This document shows positions 24,248 through 32,695 of a DNA stretch of 38,029 bases, piece by piece; the stretch's first letter is position 1; each line of letters starts with the position of its first letter. The DNA comes from Sulfurovum sp. (GTDB lineage: Bacteria; Campylobacterota; Campylobacteria; Campylobacterales; Sulfurovaceae), in the NCBI GenBank assembly GCA_023955225.1, contig JAGSGJ010000020.1, positions 1 through 38,029 on the forward strand. The letters run 5' to 3'. The notes beneath the pieces are model-generated. The model searched no databases and was not told the origin of the DNA. It saw nothing but the letters and a program-made list of their open reading frames with translations. A program made the translations under genes and the position numbers.

Positions 24248-26881
24248 ATGAGCGAAACAACAGAAAAAAAAGCAACATACAACCCAAAAGAAGTAGAAGA
24301 CAACTACTATAAACTATGTGAAAAACGTGGATACTTTGAGATAGACGGAAATAAGAACATCCAGGAAGAGGGAAAAAACTTTTCCATTATGATGCCTCCT
24401 CCAAATGTTACAGGTTCTTTACACATAGGACATGCACTAACATTTACACTTCAAGACATCATCACACGTTATAAGCGTATGGACGGGTTTAAAACACTTT
24501 GGCAGCCAGGCACCGACCATGCAGGGATCGCTACTCAGAACATTGTTGAGAAACAACTTTTAGCTGAAGGTACAACCAAAGAAGAATTAGGACGTGAGAA
24601 GTTTTTAGAACGTGCTTGGTTACAAAAAGAGACAAGCGGCGGTAACATCGTACATCAAATGAGAAAACTTGGGGTTACACCAGCATGGAATCGTGAGCGT
24701 TTCACTATGGATGAAGGGCTTAAAGAAGCAGTCAAAGAAGCTTTTGTCTCTCTTTATAATGAAGGACAGATCACTCAAAACAATTATATGGTTAACTGGT
24801 GTACACATGATGGTGCATTGTCTGACATTGAAGTCGAACACGAAGAGGTTAATGGTAAATTCTATACGATGATCTATAAATTTGCAGATGGATCAGGAGA
24901 ACTTGAAGTTGCTACAACAAGACCTGAAACCTACTTCGGCGATACAGCTATCATGGTACACCCTGATGACAAGCGTTATGCAGACATCGTAGGTAAAGAA
25001 GTACTTTTACCACTGACTGATAGAACGATCAAAGTCATTACAGATGACCATGTTGATATGGAATTTGGAACGGGTGTGGTAAAAGTGACACCTGCACATG
25101 ACCAAAATGACTACGCGGTAGGAAAAAGACATGACCTTGAGTTCATTAAAGTATTTGACGAAAAAGGGATCTTAAATGACTACTGTGGAGAGTTTGCAGG
25201 ACTAGAGCGTCTTGAAGCGCGTCCCGTCATCGTAAAAGCACTAGAAAATGCCGGGTATATTGTTAAAATTGAAGAGCATGTCCATCAAGTAGGTCACTGT
25301 TACAGATGTAAAAACATCGTTGAACCTTATATCTCTCAACAGTGGTTCTTGAGTGAGAAGATCGCTGAAAACTCCATAAAAGAGACTAAAAAGCATAACA
25401 ACTTCCACCCTGCTCACTGGATCAACTCTTACACTGCATGGATGGATGAACTTCGTCCTTGGTGTATCTCTCGTCAACTCTGGTGGGGACACCGTATACC
25501 TGTCTTTAGCTGTGATGACTGTGAACATCAATGGGCTGACAAAGAAGACGAACCTGAAGCCTGTCCAAAGTGTGCATCAAAAAAGATCACACAAGACCCT
25601 GACGTACTCGATACATGGTTCTCGTCAGCCTTATGGGCAATGTCACCTCTAGGATGGGGAAATAATGGCAAACTACCTGAACGCTATAATGAAACTGATA
25701 TGGAAGATTTTTACCCTAACTCACTGCTTATTACCGGATTTGACATTATGTTCTTCTGGGTAGCACGTATGATGATGATGAGTGAACACTTCACAGGAAA
25801 ACTGCCATTTAAAGATATCTACATGCATGCTCTTGTAAGAGATGAAACCGGTGCGAAGATGTCAAAATCAAAAGGTAACGTTATCGATCCACTTGATATG
25901 GTGGAGGAGCACTCAGCGGATATTATCAGATTTACTTTGGCGTACTTGGCTGTGCAAGGTCGTGACATCAAACTGGGTGCTAAGAATTTAGATCAATTTA
26001 GAAACTTTACCAACAAACTTTACAATGCAACAAACTACTTACAACTCAACGTTGATACATTTAAAGACCTAAAAGATGTTGAAGTGAAGACACCACTTGG
26101 ACGCTACATGCAAAGTAGACTTGCCTTGGCTGTTGAAGAAGTACGTGAGACATTAGAGACGTACAAGTTTAACGAGAGTGCAAGAATACTCTACAACTTT
26201 GTATGGAATGAGTTTTGTGATTGGGGGATAGAGTACTCTAAGGCAGACAGAGAAAGCATTGTAGAACTTGGTGCGATCTTTAAAGAAACACTTAAAATGG
26301 TTTCTCCGTTTATGCCATTTATCTCTGACCACCTCTACCATAAACTCTCAGGCACTACACTTGAAGAGGGAGAGTCTCTAATGGTTATGAATTTCCCTAA
26401 AGGGATCCAAAGAGACATGGAAGCTGAAAACATGTTTGCCATTATAGAAGAGTCTATCACTGCTCTTAGACGTGCTAAAGTAATCATCGATATGGGTAAT
26501 TCAAAGATAGAAAAAGCGTACATAAAACTAGATAGTAATATAGATACAGAGATGGCTCGTCCATTCATACAGAGATTGGCTAAAGTTGAGAACATTGAGT
26601 TTGTAGATGCGAAAGTAGCAGATTCTATTACTGATGTTTCTGATAATTTAGAAGTGTACCTACCAACAGGAGAGATAGACATGACACCTATCATCAACAA
26701 GCTTACTCGTCAAAAAGAGAAGCTTGAAAAAGAGATCCAAAAATTAAGTGGTATGCTAAACAATGAAAAATTTGTAGCCAATGCCCCAGCAGAAGTACTT
26801 GCTACAAACAAACAAGCACTAGAAGATGCCCAAAGTAAGATAGAAAAAGTAAGTGCAGAACTTGTAGGGTTTGGTGTATAA
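24248..26881 (+). CDS. valS: Valyl-tRNA synthetase
   Basis: Charges tRNA-Val. The 877 residues contain the class I motifs PPNVTGSLHIGHAL (HIGH) and AKMSKSKGN (KMSKS), the editing domain in between (TTRPETYFGDTAI, GTGVVKVTPAHDQNDY), and zinc-type cysteine pairs (HCYRCK; CDDC and CPKC). The C-terminal coiled coil (about residues 805-875) is the tRNA-contacting arm of ValRS. The stop overlaps the next ATG by one base (TAATG), coupling it to the Sel1-repeat gene. Confidence 0.97.
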   Translation: MSETTEKKATYNPKEVEDNYYKLCEKRGYFEIDGNKNIQEEGKNFSIMMPPPNVTGSLHIGHALTFTLQDIITRYKRMDGFKTLWQPGTDHAGIATQNIVEKQLLAEGTTKEELGREKFLERAWLQKETSGGNIVHQMRKLGVTPAWNRERFTMDEGLKEAVKEAFVSLYNEGQITQNNYMVNWCTHDGALSDIEVEHEEVNGKFYTMIYKFADGSGELEVATTRPETYFGDTAIMVHPDDKRYADIVGKEVLLPLTDRTIKVITDDHVDMEFGTGVVKVTPAHDQNDYAVGKRHDLEFIKVFDEKGILNDYCGEFAGLERLEARPVIVKALENAGYIVKIEEHVHQVGHCYRCKNIVEPYISQQWFLSEKIAENSIKETKKHNNFHPAHWINSYTAWMDELRPWCISRQLWWGHRIPVFSCDDCEHQWADKEDEPEACPKCASKKITQDPDVLDTWFSSALWAMSPLGWGNNGKLPERYNETDMEDFYPNSLLITGFDIMFFWVARMMMMSEHFTGKLPFKDIYMHALVRDETGAKMSKSKGNVIDPLDMVEEHSADIIRFTLAYLAVQGRDIKLGAKNLDQFRNFTNKLYNATNYLQLNVDTFKDLKDVEVKTPLGRYMQSRLALAVEEVRETLETYKFNESARILYNFVWNEFCDWGIEYSKADRESIVELGAIFKETLKMVSPFMPFISDHLYHKLSGTTLEEGESLMVMNFPKGIQRDMEAENMFAIIEESITALRRAKVIIDMGNSKIEKAYIKLDSNIDTEMARPFIQRLAKVENIEFVDAKVADSITDVSDNLEVYLPTGEIDMTPIINKLTRQKEKLEKEIQKLSGMLNNEKFVANAPAEVLATNKQALEDAQSKIEKVSAELVGFGV

Positions 26882-27465
26882 TGACTCCTCTAGCACAAGA
26901 AGCATACAATACATTACTTGCAAAAGAATACGATAAGGCCCTTGAGCTCTATACTGCTCTAGAAAAACAAAAAGACCCTGTCTCTTACTACTATCTAGGT
27001 TTTCTATACTTTAGAGGCTATGGTGTCAACCAAGATGCTAAAAAAGCTTTTGATTACTATCTTCAAGCAGCGACAAGAGAAGTACCTGTAGCACAATTTG
27101 AAGTAGCATTGATGCTTGAAAATGGTGAAGGTTGTGAGAAAAATGAATCAGAAGCAGCTTTTTGGTATGAAGAAGCAGCAAAAAGAGGCAACATAGATGC
27201 CTTCAACAATCTGGGTGCTATGTTTAAAGAAGGTCGTGGTGTACCTCAGGATTACAAAAAAGCTTTTATACTCTTCTCAAAAGCAGCACAAGCAGATAAT
27301 GCCAAAGCACAATTTAATCTAGGCGCATTATATGATATGGGTTTAGGTTGCGAAGAGGACAAAGAAAAAGCCATAGAATGGTGTAGAAAAGCAGCCTATC
27401 AAGGTCATGAAATGGCAAAGGGTATTATTAAACGTATGCAGGCAGATGGACAGATCGTTTTTTAA
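26881..27465 (+). CDS. Sel1-like repeat protein
   Basis: A 194-residue alpha-solenoid built of about four Sel1 repeats of 36 residues. Recognisable turns are LGFLYFRGYGVNQDAKKAFDYY, LMLENGEGCEKNESEAAFWY, LGAMFKEGRGVPQDYKKAFILF and LGALYDMGLGCEEDKEKAIEWC. There is no signal peptide, so it is probably a cytoplasmic protein-interaction scaffold. The partner is unknown. It is translationally coupled to valS and followed by a hairpin. Confidence 0.9.
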   Translation: MTPLAQEAYNTLLAKEYDKALELYTALEKQKDPVSYYYLGFLYFRGYGVNQDAKKAFDYYLQAATREVPVAQFEVALMLENGEGCEKNESEAAFWYEEAAKRGNIDAFNNLGAMFKEGRGVPQDYKKAFILFSKAAQADNAKAQFNLGALYDMGLGCEEDKEKAIEWCRKAAYQGHEMAKGIIKRMQADGQIVF

Positions 27466-27494
27466 ATTTGTTTTGTAGAGTTTATTGTTTAGGT

Positions 27495-27516
27495 TCCCCA
27501 CTTATAAAAGTGGGGA
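27495..27516. terminator. Hairpin between converging genes
   Basis: A 9-bp GC-rich perfect stem (27495-27503 with 27508-27516) and loop ATAA, between the Sel1 gene and the DUF4382 lipoprotein gene. The U-tracts are poor on both strands, so efficiency is uncertain. Confidence 0.65.
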
Positions 27517-27526
27517 TAGATTTAAT

Positions 27527-28417
27527 CTAAGGCAGTATATCCACCAAAGTCTCATCCGTAATATTCTGTGACGTAGTTTCATCCGTCATCACAAATACAT
27601 CATTAATATATCCTAAAATATTTTCAAATGTACCATTAAGATCATGTGAAGCAACTACAAGATCATACGTTCCAACAGTGAGCCATGGCAGTGTATAGCT
27701 TCCGTCTGTAGCATCCGTACTTAAAACTGCATTATCAAAGTTAATCTTGCTGGTATTTGTTTCATTAGAATCAAAACCTCCATCAGTATATGCATAGACT
27801 ATAACCTTAGAACCATTTGCATCCAAAGTCATCGTACCATTGATCTCACCAACTTCAATGTTATCAATGATCTTAATAGTAGGACGTAGTTTATAGTCCT
27901 TATTTCCAGTCACTGTCACAGATTTTCTTACATCAAAATCGGCCGTAACATTCACTGTACCTCCAGCTGGTATCGTAAATCCTCCAATGGCTTTAAATCC
28001 TGTTTGATCACCACTTGGAACAGTTAAAGGTTTTCTTCCTTCATCGGCCAACACAATATAACAATCGTCTGTATTGAGTACAAAACGTACATGTGCTATC
28101 TCACCTGCAGGTAATTCAACCTGATTCAAGAGTGTAGTTTTTCCATCTTGTAAATCAAGTAAATTGATAGTTCTTGATTCATTGAGATCTACATCTTCCC
28201 AACTGTCATTGCTGTCTGCATATTGGTAACGAAGTGCATCGAAAGTAACATAAACACCTATTACATTTTCATCATCTGTGGGTGCATCTGTAAGCTTCAG
28301 TAAAACTTGTCCTGTATTTGAAGTAGAAGTAGTACCACCTCCTCCTCCACATCCTGAGATGAGTGTCATTAGTGTTAATGATAGTACAAAGCCTATCAGT
28401 TTATGAAAAAATTTCAT
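27527..28417 (-). CDS. DUF4382-domain surface lipoprotein
   Basis: A 296-residue protein with a lipoprotein signal (LISGC, cysteine at about residue 23, followed by a glycine run), then a DUF4382 domain (about residues 36-185: QVLLKLTDAP, INLLDLQDG, LPAGEIAHVRFVL), and a carboxypeptidase-regulatory-like beta domain (about 192-290: EINGTMTLDANGSKVIVYAY). No catalytic motif is seen. The predicted location is the outer-membrane or periplasmic face. AAGGAT lies before the ATG. The transcript carries two GEMM-like riboswitches, so expression probably answers to c-di-GMP, which fits a role in attachment or matrix. Confidence 0.83.
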   Translation of the reverse strand: MKFFHKLIGFVLSLTLMTLISGCGGGGGTTSTSNTGQVLLKLTDAPTDDENVIGVYVTFDALRYQYADSNDSWEDVDLNESRTINLLDLQDGKTTLLNQVELPAGEIAHVRFVLNTDDCYIVLADEGRKPLTVPSGDQTGFKAIGGFTIPAGGTVNVTADFDVRKSVTVTGNKDYKLRPTIKIIDNIEVGEINGTMTLDANGSKVIVYAYTDGGFDSNETNTSKINFDNAVLSTDATDGSYTLPWLTVGTYDLVVASHDLNGTFENILGYINDVFVMTDETTSQNITDETLVDILP

Positions 28418-28469
28418 AAATATCCTTAGTGTAATTGGATGTTGCTCAAAAGAAGTATAAATTCATTTT

Positions 28470-28536
28470 GGTAGCCTGGCGATCTTCACATTGAAGACCC
28501 ATAGCTTTCCGTCCTTGCTTCACAACAAGTTTGGCA
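28470..28536 (-). promoter_or_regulatory. GEMM-like (c-di-GMP-I family) riboswitch, copy 1, promoter-distal
   Basis: Read on the minus strand, GCCAAAC is followed by a 6-bp stem closed by a GNRA loop (GTGA), then GGACGGAAAGC, a long second stem (TCTTCA with TGAAGA), and GCCAGGCTACC. The order and spacing match the GEMM consensus (GCAAACC, GNRA hairpin, GGACGCAAAGC, P3 stem, 3' GCCGGGyUACC). It ends 53 bases before the DUF4382 lipoprotein ATG. It might control translation, because no terminator is seen between it and the gene. Confidence 0.82.
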
Positions 28537-28604
28537 CAACAAAATAAGTTTGAATTAAATAAGATTTATAGATGGAACTAGTAGAAAAAGGCGGAAGTAT
28601 ACAT

Positions 28605-28618
28605 AATACCCTAGTATT
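28605..28618 (-). other. Short hairpin after riboswitch copy 2
   Basis: A 5-bp stem (28605-28609 with 28614-28618) directly after copy 2. On the minus strand it is followed at some distance by TTTTT (28589-28585). It could be a weak terminator or part of the expression platform. The same layout (hairpin, then TATGTATA, then a T-rich run) recurs after copy 3. Confidence 0.35.
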
Positions 28619-28625
28619 GGTATTT

Positions 28626-28691
28626 GGTAACCTGGCGATCTTAAAGTTAAGACCCATGGCTTTCCGTCCTTGCTTCACAACAAGTTTGGCA
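28626..28691 (-). promoter_or_regulatory. GEMM-like (c-di-GMP-I family) riboswitch, copy 2, promoter-proximal
   Basis: Same layout as copy 1, with an identical first hairpin and core. The second stem differs by compensated changes (TCTTAA with TTAAGA), and the 3' strand is GCCAGGTTACC. It lies about 90 bases upstream of copy 1 on the same predicted transcript, making a tandem arrangement. The GGDEF-EAL gene ends 111 bases upstream. Confidence 0.82.
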
Positions 28692-28733
28692 CAACAAATA
28701 ATATTTAAAATATCTCTTTACTATAACATTTAC

Positions 28734-28764
28734 ATTATATACAATCATAGATTAAATTAATCTT
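28734..28764 (-). promoter_or_regulatory. Promoter block ahead of the tandem riboswitches
   Basis: Minus-strand AAGATTAATTTAAT (28764-28751), 11 bases, then TATAAT (28739-28734). The block recurs ahead of riboswitch copy 3 with one mismatch and the same 11-base spacing. An alternative extended -10 (TGTTATAGT) lies at 28728-28720. Confidence 0.6.
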
Positions 28765-28802
28765 TAATGATATCTCATCCCAAACATACTTTTAACGTAT
28801 AG

Positions 28803-31079
28803 CTATTTTAAAAATTTCTGCCTAAACTCTTTTGCATGGAGAGGTTTAGAAAAATGATAACCTTGATACCTAAGTTTATTATCTAATCCAAGAAGTAACT
28901 CTTTTTGATTTCTATCTTCTATACCCTCTATAACTATGTTATAGTTAAATTGTCTTCCTATATCTAATATCGTTGAAACCAGATGCAACTCTTTGGGATT
29001 GAATTCTATATCTTTTATAAACGCTCTATCTATTTTTAATGTATGAAAAGAGAGCTTTTTCAAGTAAGAGAGAGATGAATAACCTATACCAAAATCATCG
29101 ATGGCACATTTAACACCTTTGCTGCGTAAGTCATTGATAACATATTGCGTATTATCAAAATTATCAATAAGCGATCGTTCTGTAATCTCTATCATAATAT
29201 CGTTAGTATCTAATCCATATTCTTCCAATTTTCTAAGGAATTCTATAACAAAATTATTTTCTATAAATTGCTGTGCATTTACATTGATTGAAACATATTC
29301 AAGTTTCCATTGATTCTCTTTTTTCCATTGAGCTACATGTTGGCAGACACTATCAACTACCCACCATGTGATTTGTGAAAGTAAACCGGCTTTGATAGCC
29401 AACGGTATGAAATCTTCTGGAGATAATAACCCTTTTTCTGGATGTTCCCATCGTATGAGTGCCTCCGCAGAACATAATGTATCTTCTTTGATCGTTACTA
29501 TAGGTTGATAATACAGATCAAACTGATTTTTTTCGATTGCATATGCCAGATCATGCTGGAGATGAAAAATCTCTTTTTGTTGTTTGTCCAAGGATGAATC
29601 ATAATATGAAACATGATTATTGGAAATTTTAGCTTGATACATTGAAAGGTCAGCATGTCTTATGATCTCTTCTGTATTGGTATAACCGGGTTCAATTAGA
29701 ACGATACCTATACTTGACTTAATATGTAAATGCATCTCTTGTATAATAAATGGCTCTCTAAAAATATTTTGTATCTGTTGAGAAAACTCCCGTGCTACCT
29801 TATTTGCCATAGTATTATCTTCTGAGGTATACGGCAATATAATGATAAATTCATCTCCACCCAATCTACTTACTATACAATCTTTATCTAAGAGCTCGAG
29901 CAAACGTTTAGAGACAGCGAGAAGGACATCATCTCCAACCGCATGACCCAAAGAATCATTGATACTTTTAAACTGATTCAAATCAAGATAAAAAAGTATT
30001 GAGAAAAATGTTTTATGTTTTGTATCATTAACAAGATCTTCGATATTATTCTTAAAGCCTCTACGATTTAACAAGCCAGTAAGTACATCATGTTGAGCCA
30101 TGTATTCAAGTTCTGTTAATGCAGTCTGTTCTCTTGTTTTATCTTCTATCATGCCTACACCACCCACAATTCTATTGGTGGTATCCGTAAAGGAAAAAGC
30201 TTTTGCATCTATCCAAAATTCCTCACCCTTCAATGAGGTATAATGACCTTTATAAAATTGTGGTCCTTGCGTAAGCGCATTTTGTAATGATCCTAATACG
30301 CGACTATCGAGAAGATTATTGAGGTTCATACCTATAATTTGTTCTCTATCATGATTAAATAATGTTTGGAATTGTTCATTGCACTCCACTACTTCTAAAT
30401 CCTTGTTATAGGCAAAGACACCAAGAGGTGCATTTTTAAACAAACTATCTAAAAGCATATGTTCTGATTGTAATATATTAAATTCATTTTTTTGTGTATT
30501 GATCTTGTATATGGTTGTCACCTGTGCTATAAAATATAAAATTAATGAAATAGCAAGTATTATATGCAGAGGTGTGTTATCAAGAAATAGCAGTGTAGTA
30601 GTGAGTGGGAACAAGAGTATAGTTGCATACGCAATATATACTCGTATATCTGGAGACAAAGAGACTATAGAACCTGAGGACAATCCTACAAGTACCGCAA
30701 GAATATAAAGTTGATAATAATAATCTACTTGATGAATAAAAATAAAACCAAGGGCTGAAAAGATAAGTGCCGTAATAACAGCAGTCAAGATAAACTTTTT
30801 ATACCATACACTCATAGAATACTTTTCAGGATCTTGTTTAAAAGTATACGCCGAATAAAGTCTATATCCTGTTAAGATCACTAAACTTAAAAACCAAATT
30901 ATAATACTGCTCTGAAGTACCGGATATAGAGCCACAGTTGTTAAAGCAGCCAATGCGATAAGAACAAGTAGGCTTCTACTAGAAAGTGTATAAAGTGTAG
31001 TAATTGCAGAATCATCTATATTCTGAAACTCTTTTAGTTTAGAAGATAATATTTTTAAGTTCATGTTCATAGTATACAT
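28803..31079 (-). CDS. Membrane PAS-GGDEF-EAL protein (c-di-GMP synthesis/hydrolysis)
   Basis: A 758-residue inner-membrane signalling protein. Six or so transmembrane helices (about residues 35-190), a PAS sensor (about 205-315), a GGDEF domain (325-490) with intact GGDEF at 407-411, and an EAL domain (505-755) with intact EAL (539-541) and DDFGIGYSSL. The inhibitory I-site (RxxD five residues before GGDEF) is absent: the position reads DKDC. Both activities are possible, and the net direction cannot be read. TATAAT at 31093-31088 lies so close to the first ATG that the mRNA may be leaderless. It sits directly upstream of the riboswitch-controlled lipoprotein gene. Confidence 0.93.
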   Translation of the reverse strand: MYTMNMNLKILSSKLKEFQNIDDSAITTLYTLSSRSLLVLIALAALTTVALYPVLQSSIIIWFLSLVILTGYRLYSAYTFKQDPEKYSMSVWYKKFILTAVITALIFSALGFIFIHQVDYYYQLYILAVLVGLSSGSIVSLSPDIRVYIAYATILLFPLTTTLLFLDNTPLHIILAISLILYFIAQVTTIYKINTQKNEFNILQSEHMLLDSLFKNAPLGVFAYNKDLEVVECNEQFQTLFNHDREQIIGMNLNNLLDSRVLGSLQNALTQGPQFYKGHYTSLKGEEFWIDAKAFSFTDTTNRIVGGVGMIEDKTREQTALTELEYMAQHDVLTGLLNRRGFKNNIEDLVNDTKHKTFFSILFYLDLNQFKSINDSLGHAVGDDVLLAVSKRLLELLDKDCIVSRLGGDEFIIILPYTSEDNTMANKVAREFSQQIQNIFREPFIIQEMHLHIKSSIGIVLIEPGYTNTEEIIRHADLSMYQAKISNNHVSYYDSSLDKQQKEIFHLQHDLAYAIEKNQFDLYYQPIVTIKEDTLCSAEALIRWEHPEKGLLSPEDFIPLAIKAGLLSQITWWVVDSVCQHVAQWKKENQWKLEYVSINVNAQQFIENNFVIEFLRKLEEYGLDTNDIMIEITERSLIDNFDNTQYVINDLRSKGVKCAIDDFGIGYSSLSYLKKLSFHTLKIDRAFIKDIEFNPKELHLVSTILDIGRQFNYNIVIEGIEDRNQKELLLGLDNKLRYQGYHFSKPLHAKEFRQKFLK

Positions 31080-31118
31080 TAAACTATATTATATGAAGTG
31101 AACATAGTATATTGGATT

Positions 31119-32387
31119 TTATAACTCATTTCCTGTTTTAATGATATCTAATCCAAAACGTGTTCTTAAGGCATGTATGTTTTTATGTAATTGTTTCTCT
31201 TTATTGTCATCATTAAAGTCGATGAGTGAAAGTGTCTTTAGATTCAATGAAGAAAAATTTGAAACATTCAATGTAAGCTTTATGGCCCCTTTGTTTACAT
31301 GCACTATCTCTTCATACATTTCTGAAAGTATAGACTTAAAAAGTGTTTCAGAAAACACTCTGTCTACAGTCAGTGTCTTTTTTGCTTTAACACCATACTC
31401 ATACCCTATCTTCAGGTAATAACTTGTAGGATTAACCTCTATAGCCATCACCATATAGATGATATGTCTTGCCATGATCATAATGCGTCTTTTTATCTCA
31501 TCAGTATTATGTATAGCATCGAAAGTTCGACTGATACCTATGGACTTTCTCTCTCCTCTACTGCTTATGTCTTCATGGTCTGTTCCTGTCACGCGTCCAT
31601 ACAATTGAATACCAGGTTTTTTCCATGACTCAAGAAGTTTTTTATGTCGCTTTACATCACCCAGTGTAGAGATGTAGTGCTCCCCTAGTCTTTTTTGAAA
31701 ACCTTTTCCTATACCGGGAAAATCCTTAATGGGAATATCTTCTATATATGTATCTATATCTTTAACTTCATACACACCATATGGCTTGGCAGACTCTGTT
31801 GCCAATTTAGCTATCCATTTTGCTTTTGAGATGCCTATAGAAACAGGAATGTCAAAATGTTCAAGTATCTTTGCCTGTAACGCTTCAGCAAAAGCATACA
31901 CCTCTTCATCTTTTTTCCAACCGCTGACATCTCCAAAAAATTCATCGATGCTGTACTGTTCCACTTTAGGGATATGCGCCAACATAAAAGCATGTATCTT
32001 ATGAGAGAGCTTATGGTAGAGTGGATAATTTGAAGGGACGACCGTCATCTTAGGACAAAGCTGCAAAGCCTGTGCTATAGGCATAGCCGTCTTCACACCA
32101 CATGCCCTGGCTTCATAGCTTGCAGTCGTTACGATACCTCGTATCTTCTTCCTCCCCTCTATCTCATCTACAAAGTAAGACTCAAACGTTTTCTTTTGAT
32201 CGCTGTAGAACACAGGAGTCACAAAGGCTCCCGAGTTCTCATTCATGAGTTTTATATTGGTACGTTTTTTGTTAAATATCTCAAGATTGCTACGACTACC
32301 CACCGCTATAGGTATGCCTTTTAAAGCATCATTGACACTCCGTTCAGCAGAAGCAAAAAAACTGTCTATATCTATATGTAAAAACAA
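31119..32387 (-). CDS. Y-family DNA polymerase (DinB/Pol IV-like) with internal insertion
   Basis: A 422-residue translesion polymerase. Catalytic acids are D5 and D7 in HIDIDSFF and D148/E149 in YSIDEFF. YEARACGVKTAMP is the finger-region signature, and SIGISKAKWIAKLATESAKP and DFPGIGKGFQKRLGE (helix-hairpin-helix) follow. Compared with DinB, about 49 residues (about 34-82) are inserted between IAVGSRS and RGIVTTAS. I see no obvious beta-clamp motif at the end. The start is a TTG at 32387 with GGGGTGAT 4 bases upstream. A role in damage-tolerant replication is the family expectation. Confidence 0.9.
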   Translation of the reverse strand: MFLHIDIDSFFASAERSVNDALKGIPIAVGSRSNLEIFNKKRTNIKLMNENSGAFVTPVFYSDQKKTFESYFVDEIEGRKKIRGIVTTASYEARACGVKTAMPIAQALQLCPKMTVVPSNYPLYHKLSHKIHAFMLAHIPKVEQYSIDEFFGDVSGWKKDEEVYAFAEALQAKILEHFDIPVSIGISKAKWIAKLATESAKPYGVYEVKDIDTYIEDIPIKDFPGIGKGFQKRLGEHYISTLGDVKRHKKLLESWKKPGIQLYGRVTGTDHEDISSRGERKSIGISRTFDAIHNTDEIKRRIMIMARHIIYMVMAIEVNPTSYYLKIGYEYGVKAKKTLTVDRVFSETLFKSILSEMYEEIVHVNKGAIKLTLNVSNFSSLNLKTLSLIDFNDDNKEKQLHKNIHALRTRFGLDIIKTGNEL

Positions 32388-32560
32388 ACTATCACCCCTA
32401 TTTAAAGATATTTAAAAGAGTATAGCCATCTTTCAAAGAAAGCGTCAAAAAGATGACAAATTGACACAAATATTGTCTTATTTAAAAGCACTTTATACTG
32501 ATACATATCTTCACATCTAATGATTTTTTTATTTATTTTTAACTATAAATTTAAATTTTA

Positions 32561-32578
32561 TTAACACATACTTAACAC
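32561..32578 (+). promoter_or_regulatory. Direct repeats typical of an OmpR/PhoB-type regulator
   Basis: TTAACAC occurs at 32561-32567 and 32572-32578 with an 11-base period (7 + 4), followed by a partial TTAAC at 32579. This period is typical of OmpR/PhoB-family response regulators. The repeats overlap the -35 region of a possible promoter whose -10 would be TAGAAT at 32593-32598. Confidence 0.45.
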
Positions 32579-32601
32579 TTAACTTATATCATTAGAATGG
32601 T

Positions 32602-32615
32602 TTGTTATTTAACAA
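32602..32615 (+). promoter_or_regulatory. 14-bp palindrome TTGTTATTTAACAA
   Basis: A perfect inverted repeat (TTGTTA-TT-TAACAA) located where transcription of the cytochrome gene would start. It is a candidate operator. Two further inverted repeats lie in the leader: GATATTG/CAATATC (32622-32641) and GACACT/AGTGTC (32655-32667). Confidence 0.45.
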
Positions 32616-32695
32616 TAGGGGGATATTGGTATTTCAATATCAATATAAAAGAGTGACACTAAGTGTCTCAAGAGGTAAAATAAAAAGGAAAATGA

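Larger units (their letters stand above)
32388..32695. other. 308-base divergent intergenic region (polymerase / cytochrome)
   Basis: No gene is seen. It holds the TTAACAC direct repeats, three inverted repeats and a possible promoter for the cytochrome gene, ending in AAAAAGGAAA before its ATG. The dinB-like side has only its strong GGGGTGAT ribosome-binding site. Confidence 0.6.

Noticed and set aside
28572..28760. 62-codon plus-strand open frame
   Set aside because: It runs antisense through riboswitch copy 2 and its promoter; the peptide has no family features and the RNA explains the conservation.
32461..32499. TTGACA with TATACT as a promoter for the cytochrome gene
   Set aside because: The two boxes are 27 bases apart, too far for a sigma-70 promoter, and they lie about 200 bases from the gene.
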